Part shown: positions 44,469-53,503 of the stretch, piece by piece
Numbering within the stretch: position 1 is the stretch's first letter
Layout: each line of letters starts with the position of its first letter
NCBI GenBank assembly: GCA_019637265.1
Contig: JAHBVY010000003.1
Location: 62,001 to 126,000 of the forward strand
Reading direction: 5' to 3'
Origin: Polyangiaceae bacterium
Lineage (GTDB): Bacteria > Myxococcota_A > Polyangia > Polyangiales > Polyangiaceae
DNA: 64,000 nt
Translations under genes and position numbers: made by a program
Notes under the pieces: model-generated
What the model saw: only the letters and a program-made list of their open reading frames with translations
Databases searched by the model: none
Told to the model about the DNA's origin: nothing

Positions 44469-45722
44469 CTAGCGCGGCCTGGGGGCTGGCGGCGCGCGCC
44501 GGAGCGGCCGCACCTGGGGCGGCTTCGCGAGCTGTTTGTCGCCCTGAGCCTTGCCACCCTGGCTCTTGGAGCCGGCGGGCTGCTTGGCGCCGGGCTCGGG
44601 TGGAGCCGCGGTGAGCGCCAGCGACACTTGGCGGAACTTGCCCCCGCCGAACAGCAGCAGCTCCACGCTGTCCCCCACCGCGCGCTCGTTGACGGCGCTG
44701 GCGAGCGCCTCTGGCGTCATCACGGGCGAGCCGTCCACCGCGACGATCACGTCGCTCAGCTCACCGCTGCCTGCCCGCAGCCCCGCCGCCGCCGCCGCGC
44801 TCCGGGGGTGCAGCTTGAGCACCCGCACGCCGCGCACCGGGCCAGCGTCCGCCGCCACCCCTTGGAGCCCGAGCCACGGCGCTGGCGGCACCGCGCTGCG
44901 CGGCACCGTGCGCAAGAAGGCCTTGACCGCGGTGACCGGCACCCCGAACGGCACCGTCTGACAATCCTGACCGGGCACCGGCGCACAGGCGCGCGCCACC
45001 ATCCCCACCACGCGCCCGCCATCATCGATGATGGGGCTGCCGACGTCCGTCGCCTTCAAGCGGCTCCCGAGCTCGATCGCGTCGCGGAGCAGCTCACTGT
45101 CCGCGCCCTGCATGGTGCGCAGGCCCCGCACGATGAGCCGCGACGGCGCGAGCTCCCCCTTGGCCACCGGCGTGAAGGTGCGCAGCGAAGCGCCGCTCTT
45201 GCGCGCGTCCGTGCTCCCGGCGCGGAGGCCCTGCGTCCAGCGCCCGCTCTGCGGCACCAAGAGCGCCAAGTCCCACGCGCGATCCGAGTGACCCATGCGG
45301 AGCGGCATCAGCGAACCGTCAGGCAACCTGGCGTCGATGCCGTTGCCGTGCCCCACGTTGGAGAGCGCCGTGAGGATGCGCCCATCGCCCTGCAGCACGG
45401 TGCCGAGCCCAATCGGCTTGCCCTTGCGCTCCAGCGTGACGACGCCATTGCGCGCGTTCTCCACGGGTGCTTCGGCTGAGTCGGCGCGCTCGATCTCGCT
45501 GTCCGCCACTTCGTCAGCCATGCTGGCTGCGGCGCGCGCGGCCTGACCCGCGGCGCGGGCGGCCTCCGCAGACTCTTTGGGTGGTGGCTTCGCTTGCGCG
45601 AAGGCGCTCGGCGCCAAGAACAAGGTCAACGCCAGGCCCGCGACAGTCACGCCGCGCGGCACCGGCGGCGAAGAAGCTGTCCCCAAGAGTCGCCGCGTGT
45701 TCACGGCCGGAGTGTAGCCCAT
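44469..45722 (-). CDS. HtrA-like trypsin-fold protein with PDZ domain, catalytic residues lost
   Basis: This is an exported protein of 417 residues. The signal is VTVAGLALTLFLAPSAFAQ after a short N-region. A trypsin-like domain (about 95-270) keeps the HtrA scaffold: ILTALSNVGHGNG sits where ILTNNHVV is expected, AWDLALLVP keeps the Asp, and ATDVGSPIIDDGGRVVGM sits where GNSGGPL is expected. The catalytic His and Ser are thus replaced, so proteolysis is unlikely. A PDZ domain (about 290-375) follows with LKLHPRSAAAAAGLRAG. The C-terminus is Lys/Pro/Arg-rich. The ATG at 45722 is used; a GTG at 45704 is possible. It may bind misfolded or specific envelope proteins. It is upstream of the PP2C gene in the same direction, 196 bp away. 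Confidence 0.85.
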   Translation of the reverse strand: MGYTPAVNTRRLLGTASSPPVPRGVTVAGLALTLFLAPSAFAQAKPPPKESAEAARAAGQAARAAASMADEVADSEIERADSAEAPVENARNGVVTLERKGKPIGLGTVLQGDGRILTALSNVGHGNGIDARLPDGSLMPLRMGHSDRAWDLALLVPQSGRWTQGLRAGSTDARKSGASLRTFTPVAKGELAPSRLIVRGLRTMQGADSELLRDAIELGSRLKATDVGSPIIDDGGRVVGMVARACAPVPGQDCQTVPFGVPVTAVKAFLRTVPRSAVPPAPWLGLQGVAADAGPVRGVRVLKLHPRSAAAAAGLRAGSGELSDVIVAVDGSPVMTPEALASAVNERAVGDSVELLLFGGGKFRQVSLALTAAPPEPGAKQPAGSKSQGGKAQGDKQLAKPPQVRPLRRAPPAPRPR

Positions 45723-45869
45723 CCGCGACGCTTCACCCACCGCCGCAGGGACGGGAGGTGACGAGGGGTGGCGATGACGGGCGCGAGACGAGGGAAACGG
45801 CATGATCAGCTCCTCGCCCGGGTGAGGCGGGCGTCGACGGACGCGGCCTGGAGAGCCGGGCGGGAGGCT

Positions 45870-45879
45870 GTTTGCAAAC
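45870..45879. promoter_or_regulatory. 10-bp palindrome GTTTGCAAAC upstream of the pseudoprotease gene
   Basis: A perfect palindrome about 150 bp before the pseudoprotease start codon and 86 bp after the rpiA stop. It is AT-richer than its surroundings and could be an operator; no regulator can be assigned. Confidence 0.25.
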
Positions 45880-45964
45880 CGCGGGCCTACTTGGCGCGGC
45901 GCCGCAGCGGAAGCCCATTGCGCCGTGAATCGCGGCGTGGCGAACGTCCGCAGGCGGCAGCGCT

Positions 45965-46642
45965 TCAGGGGCGCTGGAGCTGCCGCACGCCGCCGATGCC
46001 CGCCACGATCACCCGCTGCACGCGGTCGATGAAGAGCCCCGTCTCCACCACCCCGGGGATCTGCCGCAAGGCGCGATCGAGATCGCTCGGGCTCTCGATG
46101 GGACCCACCGCCACATCGTAGATCAAGTGGCCGCTGTCGGTGCGGACGGGCGCGCCGTCACGCTGGCGGAGGGTGGCTTGGCCGATGGCCGCCAGGTGCC
46201 TGGCAGTCGTCAGGTGACCGAACTGGACCACCTCCACCGGCACCGGCCAGCGCTCACCGAGCCGCTGCGAGAGCTTGCTCTCGTCGACGATGATCAGGTT
46301 CCGGCGGCTGGCCTGGTTGACGATCTTCTCGCGCAGGTGGCAGGCGCCGCCGCCCTTGATGACTTGCAGATCGGCGCTCACCTCGTCGGCGCCGTCCACC
46401 GTGACATCGATGTCCCAGGGGCCGTCATCGCCCAAGAGCGGGATCCCGAGGGAGCTCGCCAGCGCCTGGCTCTGCGCGCTGGTGGGCACCCCCACCAGCT
46501 GCCTGCCCGCTTTCACCAGGCGCGCCACGCCTTCGATGAACGGCTTCGCGGTGGAGCCGGTGCCGAGCCCGATGACGCCCGACTCCGGCAGCAGGGTGAG
46601 CGCCGCCTCGGCGGCCTCTCGCTTGCGTTCTTCCGCGCTCAT
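45965..46642 (-). CDS. rpiA: Ribose-5-phosphate isomerase A
   Basis: This enzyme interconverts ribose 5-phosphate and ribulose 5-phosphate in the pentose phosphate pathway; it is cytoplasmic. Its 225 residues are normal for the family. Motifs are the phosphate-binding GVIGLGTGSTAKPFIEGVA, catalytic VTVDGADEVSADLQVIKGGG, CHLREKIVNQASRRNLIIVD and the C-terminal PGVVETGLFIDRVQRVIVAG. The ATG at 46642 is preferred; an upstream in-frame start at 46663 would add seven residues. The gene stands in the same direction as its neighbours, with gaps of about 100 and 240 bp, so probably its own transcript. Confidence 0.96.
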   Translation of the reverse strand: MSAEERKREAAEAALTLLPESGVIGLGTGSTAKPFIEGVARLVKAGRQLVGVPTSAQSQALASSLGIPLLGDDGPWDIDVTVDGADEVSADLQVIKGGGACHLREKIVNQASRRNLIIVDESKLSQRLGERWPVPVEVVQFGHLTTARHLAAIGQATLRQRDGAPVRTDSGHLIYDVAVGPIESPSDLDRALRQIPGVVETGLFIDRVQRVIVAGIGGVRQLQRP

Positions 46643-46711
46643 GGCGGCGCTAAGCACCACCACTTTCTCGGGGAGTCAAGCGGCGCGCGAGCGCTTCGCC
46701 GTTCGGTGAGA

Positions 46712-46730
46712 TGCCAAACCCCCCAACCCC
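46712..46730 (-). repeat. GGGGTTGGGGGGTTTGGCA intergenic element (copy H)
   Basis: Minus-strand reading of the rpiA/glycosidase gap. The GGGGGTTTGGCA core is shared with copies F and I. Confidence 0.45.
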
Positions 46731-46742
46731 GATCCGTGAAGA

Positions 46743-48194
46743 TCAGGGGCGGAGCTCTTCGGGGCTCTTCCGGGTGAGGTAGAAGAAGTCGCGCATCGCG
46801 AGCTTGCCGACGTACTCGTCCTCCCCGTGCTCGAAGCCTTTGGCCAGGGGAACTGCCTTGAGGCCGCCTTCGGGCCTGGGCTCGTAGAGCACGAACTTGG
46901 GGTAAGACCAGTTGACGTCCATCTGCGCCACGGTGCTGGCGCCCGCGTGCTTCACGCCGTCGGCGAGGGCGCGCGCGGTGGTGTCGTTGGTGATGGCGAC
47001 GAACAGCGTCTCGCCGCTCGCGTCGATGCCGATCGCGCTGCGGCGGATCACCGTCTCACCGTCGAGCGTCGCGCCCCAAGCGCGGCTCGAAGGATCGCGC
47101 AGGCCGGGGTGCATCTCGCCGCCTTCGTACATGCAGCCGGGCGCCTGACGGAACCACGCCATGCGATCTTCGATGCCCTCCACGGATTGCCACGTGGCAA
47201 TCTTCACGGAGCCGTCCTTCATCATGGCGAGGGTGCAGGCGTTCTTGCGCGGCTTCACCAAGGTGACGTCGTCGATCTTCATGCCGTACCAGCCGTGCTC
47301 CGTCTTGAAGCCGCCGTTGAAGGCGCCGAGCAGCACCGGGTGGTGCGCCTCGGGGATCTTGGCGGTGCGCTTGTAGGCCTTGCCCGCCGTCTCGAAGCTC
47401 TTGGGTTCTTGCCAGCCGGCGACCGCGTGCAAGGTCACGCGCTTCAAGTCCACCGCGACCACGAACACCTCCGCCCAGGAGCGGTTGCGATCGGGGTGGA
47501 GCAGCGTCTTGTACATCACGACCTCGGCGTCCGGGTGCTGCGCGTCGGGCACCGGCACCCACTCACCGTCGCCCGGCGCCGACCACGAGGTGTGCACCGG
47601 GCCGACGTTCTGAGGGCGGAACGGCGGCACCTGGGGCGCCGCGTCTTCACCCGCGTCGGCTACTTCGTCAGTTTTGCTGGTGTCGACGGTGGCGGGCACC
47701 TCCCAATAGGCCTTGGGCGCCTCGTCCTTCCGCCACCAACGGTTGAATCTGTCTTGAATGCCGTAGGCGGTGTCCTGAATCGCGGTCACCGCTTCGGCGC
47801 CGATCACCGCGCGCAGGCCATCGGCGAGCATCGGCCCGAGCCAGGGCAAGCGATGCGCCGCGATCCACAGCGCGGCGCCGAGGACGACCATCACGACCGG
47901 GGACCACTTGATCACCCGCACCAGGCGCTGCTTCCACCGTTTGTTTTTTTGGGGGGGGTTGGGAGGCGCCCCCTGCGAAGCGCCTGGAGGCGAGCTCTCG
48001 GGTCCTTCGGCAGTGCGCTTCGATGCGCCTTCAGGCGCGCTCTCGGGCGCGCTCGTCGATGCGGTCTCGGAAGCACTTTCGGGAGCGCTCACGCGCGCGC
48101 TCTCGGGAGCGCTGAGACGTGTGCTCTCGGGCTCGTTGGGCTCGCCTTCAGCGGCGCCTTCGGGCGTGCTCTTCGGTGGCTCGGACGTGGCCAT
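46743..48194 (-). CDS. Membrane-anchored phosphodiester glycosidase-like (NAGPA domain) protein
   Basis: This is a 483-residue protein. The N-terminal 75 residues are low complexity, built from SAPES/SAPEG-type repeats. A Pro/Lys stretch precedes one membrane helix (SPVVMVVLGAALWIAA, about 95-110). The outer domain (about 190-470) resembles the NAGPA/phosphodiester glycosidase fold, with LLGAFNGGFKTEHGWYGM and RRSAIGIDASGETLFVAIT matching its NGGFF and RTAIGID motifs. Such enzymes hydrolyse sugar phosphodiesters in cell envelopes; the target here is unknown. It is divergent from the BamA-like gene, with 59 bp between starts. The DNA at 47940-47968 within the Pro/Lys stretch looks like the dispersed T-run/G-run element. 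Confidence 0.8.
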   Translation of the reverse strand: MATSEPPKSTPEGAAEGEPNEPESTRLSAPESARVSAPESASETASTSAPESAPEGASKRTAEGPESSPPGASQGAPPNPPQKNKRWKQRLVRVIKWSPVVMVVLGAALWIAAHRLPWLGPMLADGLRAVIGAEAVTAIQDTAYGIQDRFNRWWRKDEAPKAYWEVPATVDTSKTDEVADAGEDAAPQVPPFRPQNVGPVHTSWSAPGDGEWVPVPDAQHPDAEVVMYKTLLHPDRNRSWAEVFVVAVDLKRVTLHAVAGWQEPKSFETAGKAYKRTAKIPEAHHPVLLGAFNGGFKTEHGWYGMKIDDVTLVKPRKNACTLAMMKDGSVKIATWQSVEGIEDRMAWFRQAPGCMYEGGEMHPGLRDPSSRAWGATLDGETVIRRSAIGIDASGETLFVAITNDTTARALADGVKHAGASTVAQMDVNWSYPKFVLYEPRPEGGLKAVPLAKGFEHGEDEYVGKLAMRDFFYLTRKSPEELRP

Positions 48195-48253
48195 GGCTGA
48201 CTGTAGCCTCGTTTGTGGGTTTGTCTGGCGCCTATCCGGGTATACAGGCCGAG

Positions 48254-51200
48254 ATGAAGGCGCGGGTCGCTGCTGCTGTGCGCTGCACGGTGCTCACCGC
48301 GCTCTGCCTCGCACACGCTGCAGTCGCGCTGCTCGGGGCATCGCCGCTGGGCGCTCAGGAGCCGGACGCGGACGAGCCGGCGGCGCTCGAGGCGATCCCG
48401 ACGCTCCGGCCACGCGCGCCGAGCCCGCTCGCGGGGCGTCCGCTGACGGCGATCGACGTCGTCACGCGCGGTGGGCGGTGGGCGGCTCCGATCACGCTCC
48501 GCAACACGCGGGTGGGTGAGCTGTTCTCGGAGCCGCTGGCGCGGCGCGCGGCGCGTGAGCTGGTGGACAGCGGACGGTTCGCGGAGGTGGACGTCGCCGC
48601 CGCGGCGGAGGGAGAGGGCGTGCGGCTCACGCTCACGGTGTTGCCACGGCGGGTGGTGGCGGCGATCCGCGTGGCCGGGGGCACCCTGGATGAGCCAGAG
48701 ATGCTGACGGATGCGCGGCTCGCGGTGGGCGGTGAGCTGACGGCGCCGGAGCTGCCGAAGCTCGCCGAGCGGATCCGCGCCTTCTACGCGCGGCGCGGCT
48801 TCCTGAAGGCGAAGGCCAGCGTGGAGGCGGTGGACACCGACGAGCCGATGGCGGTGCTGGTGCGCGTGGAGGTGACGGAGGGCGCGCCGACGGCGCTCGC
48901 GCGGCGGCGCTTCTTGGTGGACGGCGCCTCGCCCGAGCTCCGCGCCGAGCTGGATGAGTATGAGCTCGAGGCGGGGGACCGCGCGGATCAAGAGCTGCTC
49001 GCGGCGGCGGATCAGGCGTTCATCAAGCACCTCCAGCGCCGCGGCTGGCACCGCGCGGAGGTGAAGAGCCGCCTGGTGCAGCGCGGTCAGCACACCGAGC
49101 TTTACGTCGCGGTGGACGCGGGGCCGCTCATCCGCTTGCGCTTCGAGGGCAACCGCGCCTTCGACGCGCAGCAGCTGACGGACGCGCTGGATCTCGAGGC
49201 GACGGAAGATCGTACGGTCATGACCCTCGCGAAGCGCGCGCGCGCCTTCTACGTGGAGCGCGGCTTCCTGGACGTGCAGGTGGACGGCAGCATGCGCGGT
49301 GGGCCGCGCGATCGGGTGCATCACCTGGTGCTGTCGGTGCGCGAAGGCGCGCGCGTGCGGGTGGTGGCGCGCGAGTACCCGTGCCTCACCGGGAGCCGCA
49401 GCGCCGATCAGGTGGGCAGCGAGATAGACAGCTTCTTGTCCGAGGAGCTGCCGGGCGGCGGCCTGTTCGGCAGCGTGGATCCAGCGCGCGTCGATGAGGG
49501 CCTCGGCCCTACGAGCGGCACTGGCAGCCGCCCCGCGCCGATGGAGCTGAACCCTTGGCAGACCTACGCGCCCGACGTCTACGAGCGCGCCATCAAGCAC
49601 CTCCAAGATCTGTATCGTTCGGAGGGCTACCTATCGGCCACGGTTGGCCCCGCCGTGCTGCTCCGGCGCCGCTGCGCCATCGGCTCACCGCCGGGCGGCT
49701 GTCACCCCATCGGCGCGCGGCCCCGCGTCAGCACCCAGTGCGCGCACGACGAGCGCGGCCTCCCGCGTGAGGAGCCGCCGCCACCGCCCGGCTCCTCCTG
49801 CGTCCCCGACCCGAAGCGCGGCATCGACTGTGAGCCTGACGTGGTGCTCCACATCCCGATCAAGCTCGGCCCGCGCACTCAGCTGTACGACGTGGCGTTC
49901 GAGGGCAACCAGCGCATCGTGGAGCGCGTGCTGGCGGACGCGCTGGAGCTCGAGCTGGGTGAGCCGCTCAGTCAGGTCGCGCTGGAGCAGGCGCGGCGGC
50001 GGCTCCTCGACGTGTACGCGGAGGAGGGCTTCGCCTTCGCCGAGGTGGAGACGCACTTGGACCTGAGCCCTGACCGCTCCCGAGGCCGCGCGCGCTTCGT
50101 GATCAGCGAGCGCGAGCAGGTGATCGTCTCCGGCATCACCGTGCGCGGCGCCCGGCGCACCAGCGAGTCCCTCATCACGAGCCGCGTGGCGCTCACCAAG
50201 GGGCGCCCGTATCGGCGCAGCTGGATCCGCCAGACGGAGGAGCGCCTGGCGACGCTCGGGGTGTTCGGCAGCGTCAACGTCTCGCTGGAGGATCCGTACG
50301 TGCCCGCGCGGCACAAGCGGGTGGTGGTGAGCGTGCAAGAGCGCGCTCCACAGTACCTCGAGGTGCGCCCAGGGTTCGGCACCGGGGAGGGGTTCCGCGT
50401 CACCTTCGAGTACGGGCATCGGAACCTCGGCGGGCGCGCGATCCAGCTCAGGCTCCGCACCCAGCTCAGCTTGCTCCCGAGCACGCTCATCTTCGATGAC
50501 GAGGTGCGGGAGAAGGTCGATCAGCTGCCGCTCGGCAAGCGCCTCGAGCGCCGCAACACGGCCTCGGTGGAGTTCCCCGACGTGGGGCTCGGGCCGCTGT
50601 TTCGCCTCGGCATCGACGGGGTCGAGGTGAACGACCTGGCGCGCGAGTTCTTGATCACCAAGCGCGCCGGCATCGTCACCTTGATTTACCGCCCCACGCG
50701 CGCCTTCTCGGCGCAGCTCGGCGGCTCGGTGGAGCTGAACGACGCCGAGATCTTGGGCTTCGACAGCGACGCGCGCGACGCCTTCCGCGCCTTCTTGCGG
50801 AAGAACCCGATCCCCGAAGGGGAGAGCCTGGTGGTGGCGCAGCGCGTGGGCGTCACTTGGGATCGGCGTGACGTGCCGTTCGGCGCCACGTCCGGCACCC
50901 TGCTCGCCGCGTCCGTCGAGCACGCGCGCGCCTTCCCCCTGGGCGACACGGAGGAGCGGATCGCTGACTTCCTCCGCCTGTCCAGCCGGGTGGCGGGCTA
51001 CGTCCGCCTGAACAGCGCGGGGCTCGCCCTCGCGACCAGCTTCGCCTGGGGCTACAACCACCACCTGATCCCCAATCGTCAGACCTACCCCGATCGCCTG
51101 TTCTTCTTCGGCGGCATCGATAGCGTCCGCGGCTTCCTTCAGGACTCGGTCATCCCGCAAGACATCACCGACGAGCTGCTCGCCATCTCGGACCCTCAAG

Positions 51201-51496
51201 AGCGGGATCGGCTGCTGCGCGACGTGGTGTTGCGAGGTGGAAATGTGATGGTGAACCCGCGGGTGGAGCTCCGGGTGCCGCTCGGCGGCGTGCTCGCCAC
51301 GGCGCTGTTCATCGACACCGGCAACCTGTGGCTCGATCCGGACAGCGTGCGCCCGTTCGACTTGCGCTACTCGGCGGGCAGCGGCCTGCGCGCCGAGACG
51401 CCGGTGGGGCCGCTGGCGTTCGACTACGGTATCAACTTGGATCGGCGCGCCTGGGAGGACTTCGGAGCGTTCCACTTCAGCATCGGGCTGTTCTGA
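48254..51496 (+). CDS. BamA/TamA-family outer-membrane assembly protein with Cys-rich insert
   Basis: This is an Omp85-superfamily protein, 1080 residues. The signal peptide runs from the ATG at 48254 (VLTALCLAHAAVALLGASPL, cleavage near GAQ). POTRA-type repeats occupy about 50-370 and about 535-700, recognisable by FYARRGFLKAKASVE, FYVERGFLDVQVDG and VYAEEGFAFAEVETHL. Between them, residues about 374-532 hold a Cys-containing segment with Pro-rich stretches not usual in the family. The barrel (about 715-1080) has GGRAIQLRLRTQ, FFGGIDSVRGF (the family's RG-Y/F lid motif) and a C-terminal Phe. It probably inserts outer-membrane proteins. A cleaner, shorter main BamA may be elsewhere; this could be a specialised paralogue. 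Confidence 0.9.
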   Translation: MKARVAAAVRCTVLTALCLAHAAVALLGASPLGAQEPDADEPAALEAIPTLRPRAPSPLAGRPLTAIDVVTRGGRWAAPITLRNTRVGELFSEPLARRAARELVDSGRFAEVDVAAAAEGEGVRLTLTVLPRRVVAAIRVAGGTLDEPEMLTDARLAVGGELTAPELPKLAERIRAFYARRGFLKAKASVEAVDTDEPMAVLVRVEVTEGAPTALARRRFLVDGASPELRAELDEYELEAGDRADQELLAAADQAFIKHLQRRGWHRAEVKSRLVQRGQHTELYVAVDAGPLIRLRFEGNRAFDAQQLTDALDLEATEDRTVMTLAKRARAFYVERGFLDVQVDGSMRGGPRDRVHHLVLSVREGARVRVVAREYPCLTGSRSADQVGSEIDSFLSEELPGGGLFGSVDPARVDEGLGPTSGTGSRPAPMELNPWQTYAPDVYERAIKHLQDLYRSEGYLSATVGPAVLLRRRCAIGSPPGGCHPIGARPRVSTQCAHDERGLPREEPPPPPGSSCVPDPKRGIDCEPDVVLHIPIKLGPRTQLYDVAFEGNQRIVERVLADALELELGEPLSQVALEQARRRLLDVYAEEGFAFAEVETHLDLSPDRSRGRARFVISEREQVIVSGITVRGARRTSESLITSRVALTKGRPYRRSWIRQTEERLATLGVFGSVNVSLEDPYVPARHKRVVVSVQERAPQYLEVRPGFGTGEGFRVTFEYGHRNLGGRAIQLRLRTQLSLLPSTLIFDDEVREKVDQLPLGKRLERRNTASVEFPDVGLGPLFRLGIDGVEVNDLAREFLITKRAGIVTLIYRPTRAFSAQLGGSVELNDAEILGFDSDARDAFRAFLRKNPIPEGESLVVAQRVGVTWDRRDVPFGATSGTLLAASVEHARAFPLGDTEERIADFLRLSSRVAGYVRLNSAGLALATSFAWGYNHHLIPNRQTYPDRLFFFGGIDSVRGFLQDSVIPQDITDELLAISDPQERDRLLRDVVLRGGNVMVNPRVELRVPLGGVLATALFIDTGNLWLDPDSVRPFDLRYSAGSGLRAETPVGPLAFDYGINLDRRAWEDFGAFHFSIGLF

Positions 51497-51688
51497 CCTG
51501 TGGGGCCGCTCGGGGGTGTCGCGGAGGCGCGCTGCACGAGGGTTTCCCGCTAGAAAAGGGCGCGCGGGGGGTGCGCCGCCGAGCGCCGCTTCGCCCTGCC
51601 TTGCGGCTCGGCGACTCGCGCTCTAGATCGCCGCTCCTCCTTCGACTATGGCTCCGGCGCTCGTTCGCCTGGCGCGCGGTGCCCGCAC

Positions 51689-53503
51689 GTGATCTCCTCG
51701 CCTCCTAGCTCCAGCGTCCCCGTCGGCCTGTGGGACCAGTTCCAACGCCACGGTCAGCGCTTCGGCGTGGGGCTGGTGCTGCTCGCGGTCTATCAGTACC
51801 TCCAGTATTGGATCGACACGCGCATCGCGCTGGCCATCAACTCGGCGACCTCCACGGCGCTCGCCGTGACCCAGTCGAAGCTCGCGCTCCAGCTCGCGGT
51901 GGGGATCATCATCGTGGCCTTGCTCGCCTTCGTGGTGCGGGTGCTGAGCCGCGTGGTGGTGTTCAACGCGGGGCGCATCGCCGAGTACGAGCTGCGTGCG
52001 GGCTTGCTCACGCGCCTCTCGACGCTGTCCCCGTCGTTCTACCGCCGGATGAGCACCGGGGAGATCATGAGCCGCGCCACCAACGACCTGGCGCAGGTGC
52101 GGCTGATGCTCGGCTTCGGGGTGCTGAACGCCATCAACACCCTGTTCGCGCTGGTGAGCGCGCTGTGGGTGATGCTCCCGCTCTCGGTGCCGCTCACCTT
52201 CGCGGCGCTCGCGCCGCTGCCGGTGCTCATGCTGGTGACCCGCTCCTTCTCCAAGCGGATGTACACCTACACCCGCGAGAACCAAGACGCGATCGGCGCC
52301 TTGAGTGAGCAGGTGCAGACGAGCATCGCCGGGGTGCGCGTGGTGCGGAGCTTCGCGCTGGAGGACGCGGAGCTCACGCGCTTCGACGAGAAGAACCAGG
52401 TCTACCTCGACAAGAGCCTGAAGCTCGCGCGCCTCCGCGGCTCCTTCGGGCCCATCATGCAGTCCATCACCGCGCTCGGCAGCGTCATCGTGTTCTGGTA
52501 CGGCGGCTACCTGATGCTCGGGGGCGGGCTCGCGGCGGGCGACTTCCTCGCCTTCTCACGCGCGCTCAGCCGCCTCACCTGGCCGCTCATCTCCCTCGGC
52601 TTCTTGGTGGCGATGGTGCAGCGCGGTCGCGCCTCGTACTCGCGCCTCGCGGAGGTGTACCAGGCGGAGCCGGAGATCACGAGCGGCCCGCGCTCGCTGC
52701 CGGAGCCGGTGCGCGGCAATCTCCGCGTGGAAAATCTCAGCTTCGGCTTCGGTGATCAGCCCATCTTGAGCCAGGTGTCGTTCACCCTCGAACCGGGGCG
52801 CTCGCTTGCGGTGGTGGGGAAGACCGGCAGCGGCAAGAGCACCCTGGGGGCGCTGCTCGCGCGCCTCTACCCCACGCCTCAGGGCGCGGTGTTCCTGGAC
52901 GACGTGGACATCTGCGAGCTGCCGCTCGCGCAGGTGCGCGGCTGGGTGGCTTACGCCCAGCAGGACGCCTTCCTGTTCTCCACCACCGCGCGGCGCAACA
53001 TCGGCTTCGTGCTCGACGAGCCAGACAGCAAGCCTGCCTTGTTGTCGATCCGTCAGGCCGCCGCCGAGGCCCAGGTGCTGGACGAGCTGCTCGGCTTGCC
53101 CGACGGCCTCGACACCGTGGTGGGGGAGCGCGGGGTGCAGCTCTCCGGTGGTCAGAAGCAGCGCGTCGCCCTGGCGCGCGCGCTGATTTCGTCACCCAAG
53201 CTGCTCATATTGGATGATCCGCTGAGCGCCGTGGACGGTCGCACGGAGAAGCTCATCTTGGAGGCGATCGATCGCCAACGGAGCCAGCGCGGCGTCGTCT
53301 TGATCACGCACCGCGTGGCCGCCGCCGCTCGCTGTGACCAGATCTTGGTGCTCGACGGCGGGCGCGTGGTGGAGCAAGGCACCCACGAGGAGCTGAGCCA
53401 CGCAGGCGGTCTCTACGCGAGCTTCGTCGAGGAGCAGCGGGTGGAGTCGGAGCTCGCGGCGATCGCCCGGGCGGAGCTCGAGCTGGCGGAGGCGCAGGCG
53501 TGA
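51689..53503 (+). CDS. ABC exporter half-transporter, degenerate ATP site subunit
   Basis: This 604-residue protein has an N-terminal six-helix exporter domain (about 1-330) fused to an ATPase domain. Walker A is GKTGSGKST near 376-384, the signature is LSGGQ near 485 and the D-loop SAVD is intact. The Walker B ends LLILDDP: the catalytic Glu is Asp. With its partner, encoded next and overlapping by four bases (GTGA), it should form a heterodimeric exporter with one active and one degenerate ATP site. The start is GTG at 51689. The substrate is unknown; lipids, drugs or peptides are typical for this MdlAB/TM287-288 type. Confidence 0.93.
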   Translation: MISSPPSSSVPVGLWDQFQRHGQRFGVGLVLLAVYQYLQYWIDTRIALAINSATSTALAVTQSKLALQLAVGIIIVALLAFVVRVLSRVVVFNAGRIAEYELRAGLLTRLSTLSPSFYRRMSTGEIMSRATNDLAQVRLMLGFGVLNAINTLFALVSALWVMLPLSVPLTFAALAPLPVLMLVTRSFSKRMYTYTRENQDAIGALSEQVQTSIAGVRVVRSFALEDAELTRFDEKNQVYLDKSLKLARLRGSFGPIMQSITALGSVIVFWYGGYLMLGGGLAAGDFLAFSRALSRLTWPLISLGFLVAMVQRGRASYSRLAEVYQAEPEITSGPRSLPEPVRGNLRVENLSFGFGDQPILSQVSFTLEPGRSLAVVGKTGSGKSTLGALLARLYPTPQGAVFLDDVDICELPLAQVRGWVAYAQQDAFLFSTTARRNIGFVLDEPDSKPALLSIRQAAAEAQVLDELLGLPDGLDTVVGERGVQLSGGQKQRVALARALISSPKLLILDDPLSAVDGRTEKLILEAIDRQRSQRGVVLITHRVAAAARCDQILVLDGGRVVEQGTHEELSHAGGLYASFVEEQRVESELAAIARAELELAEAQA

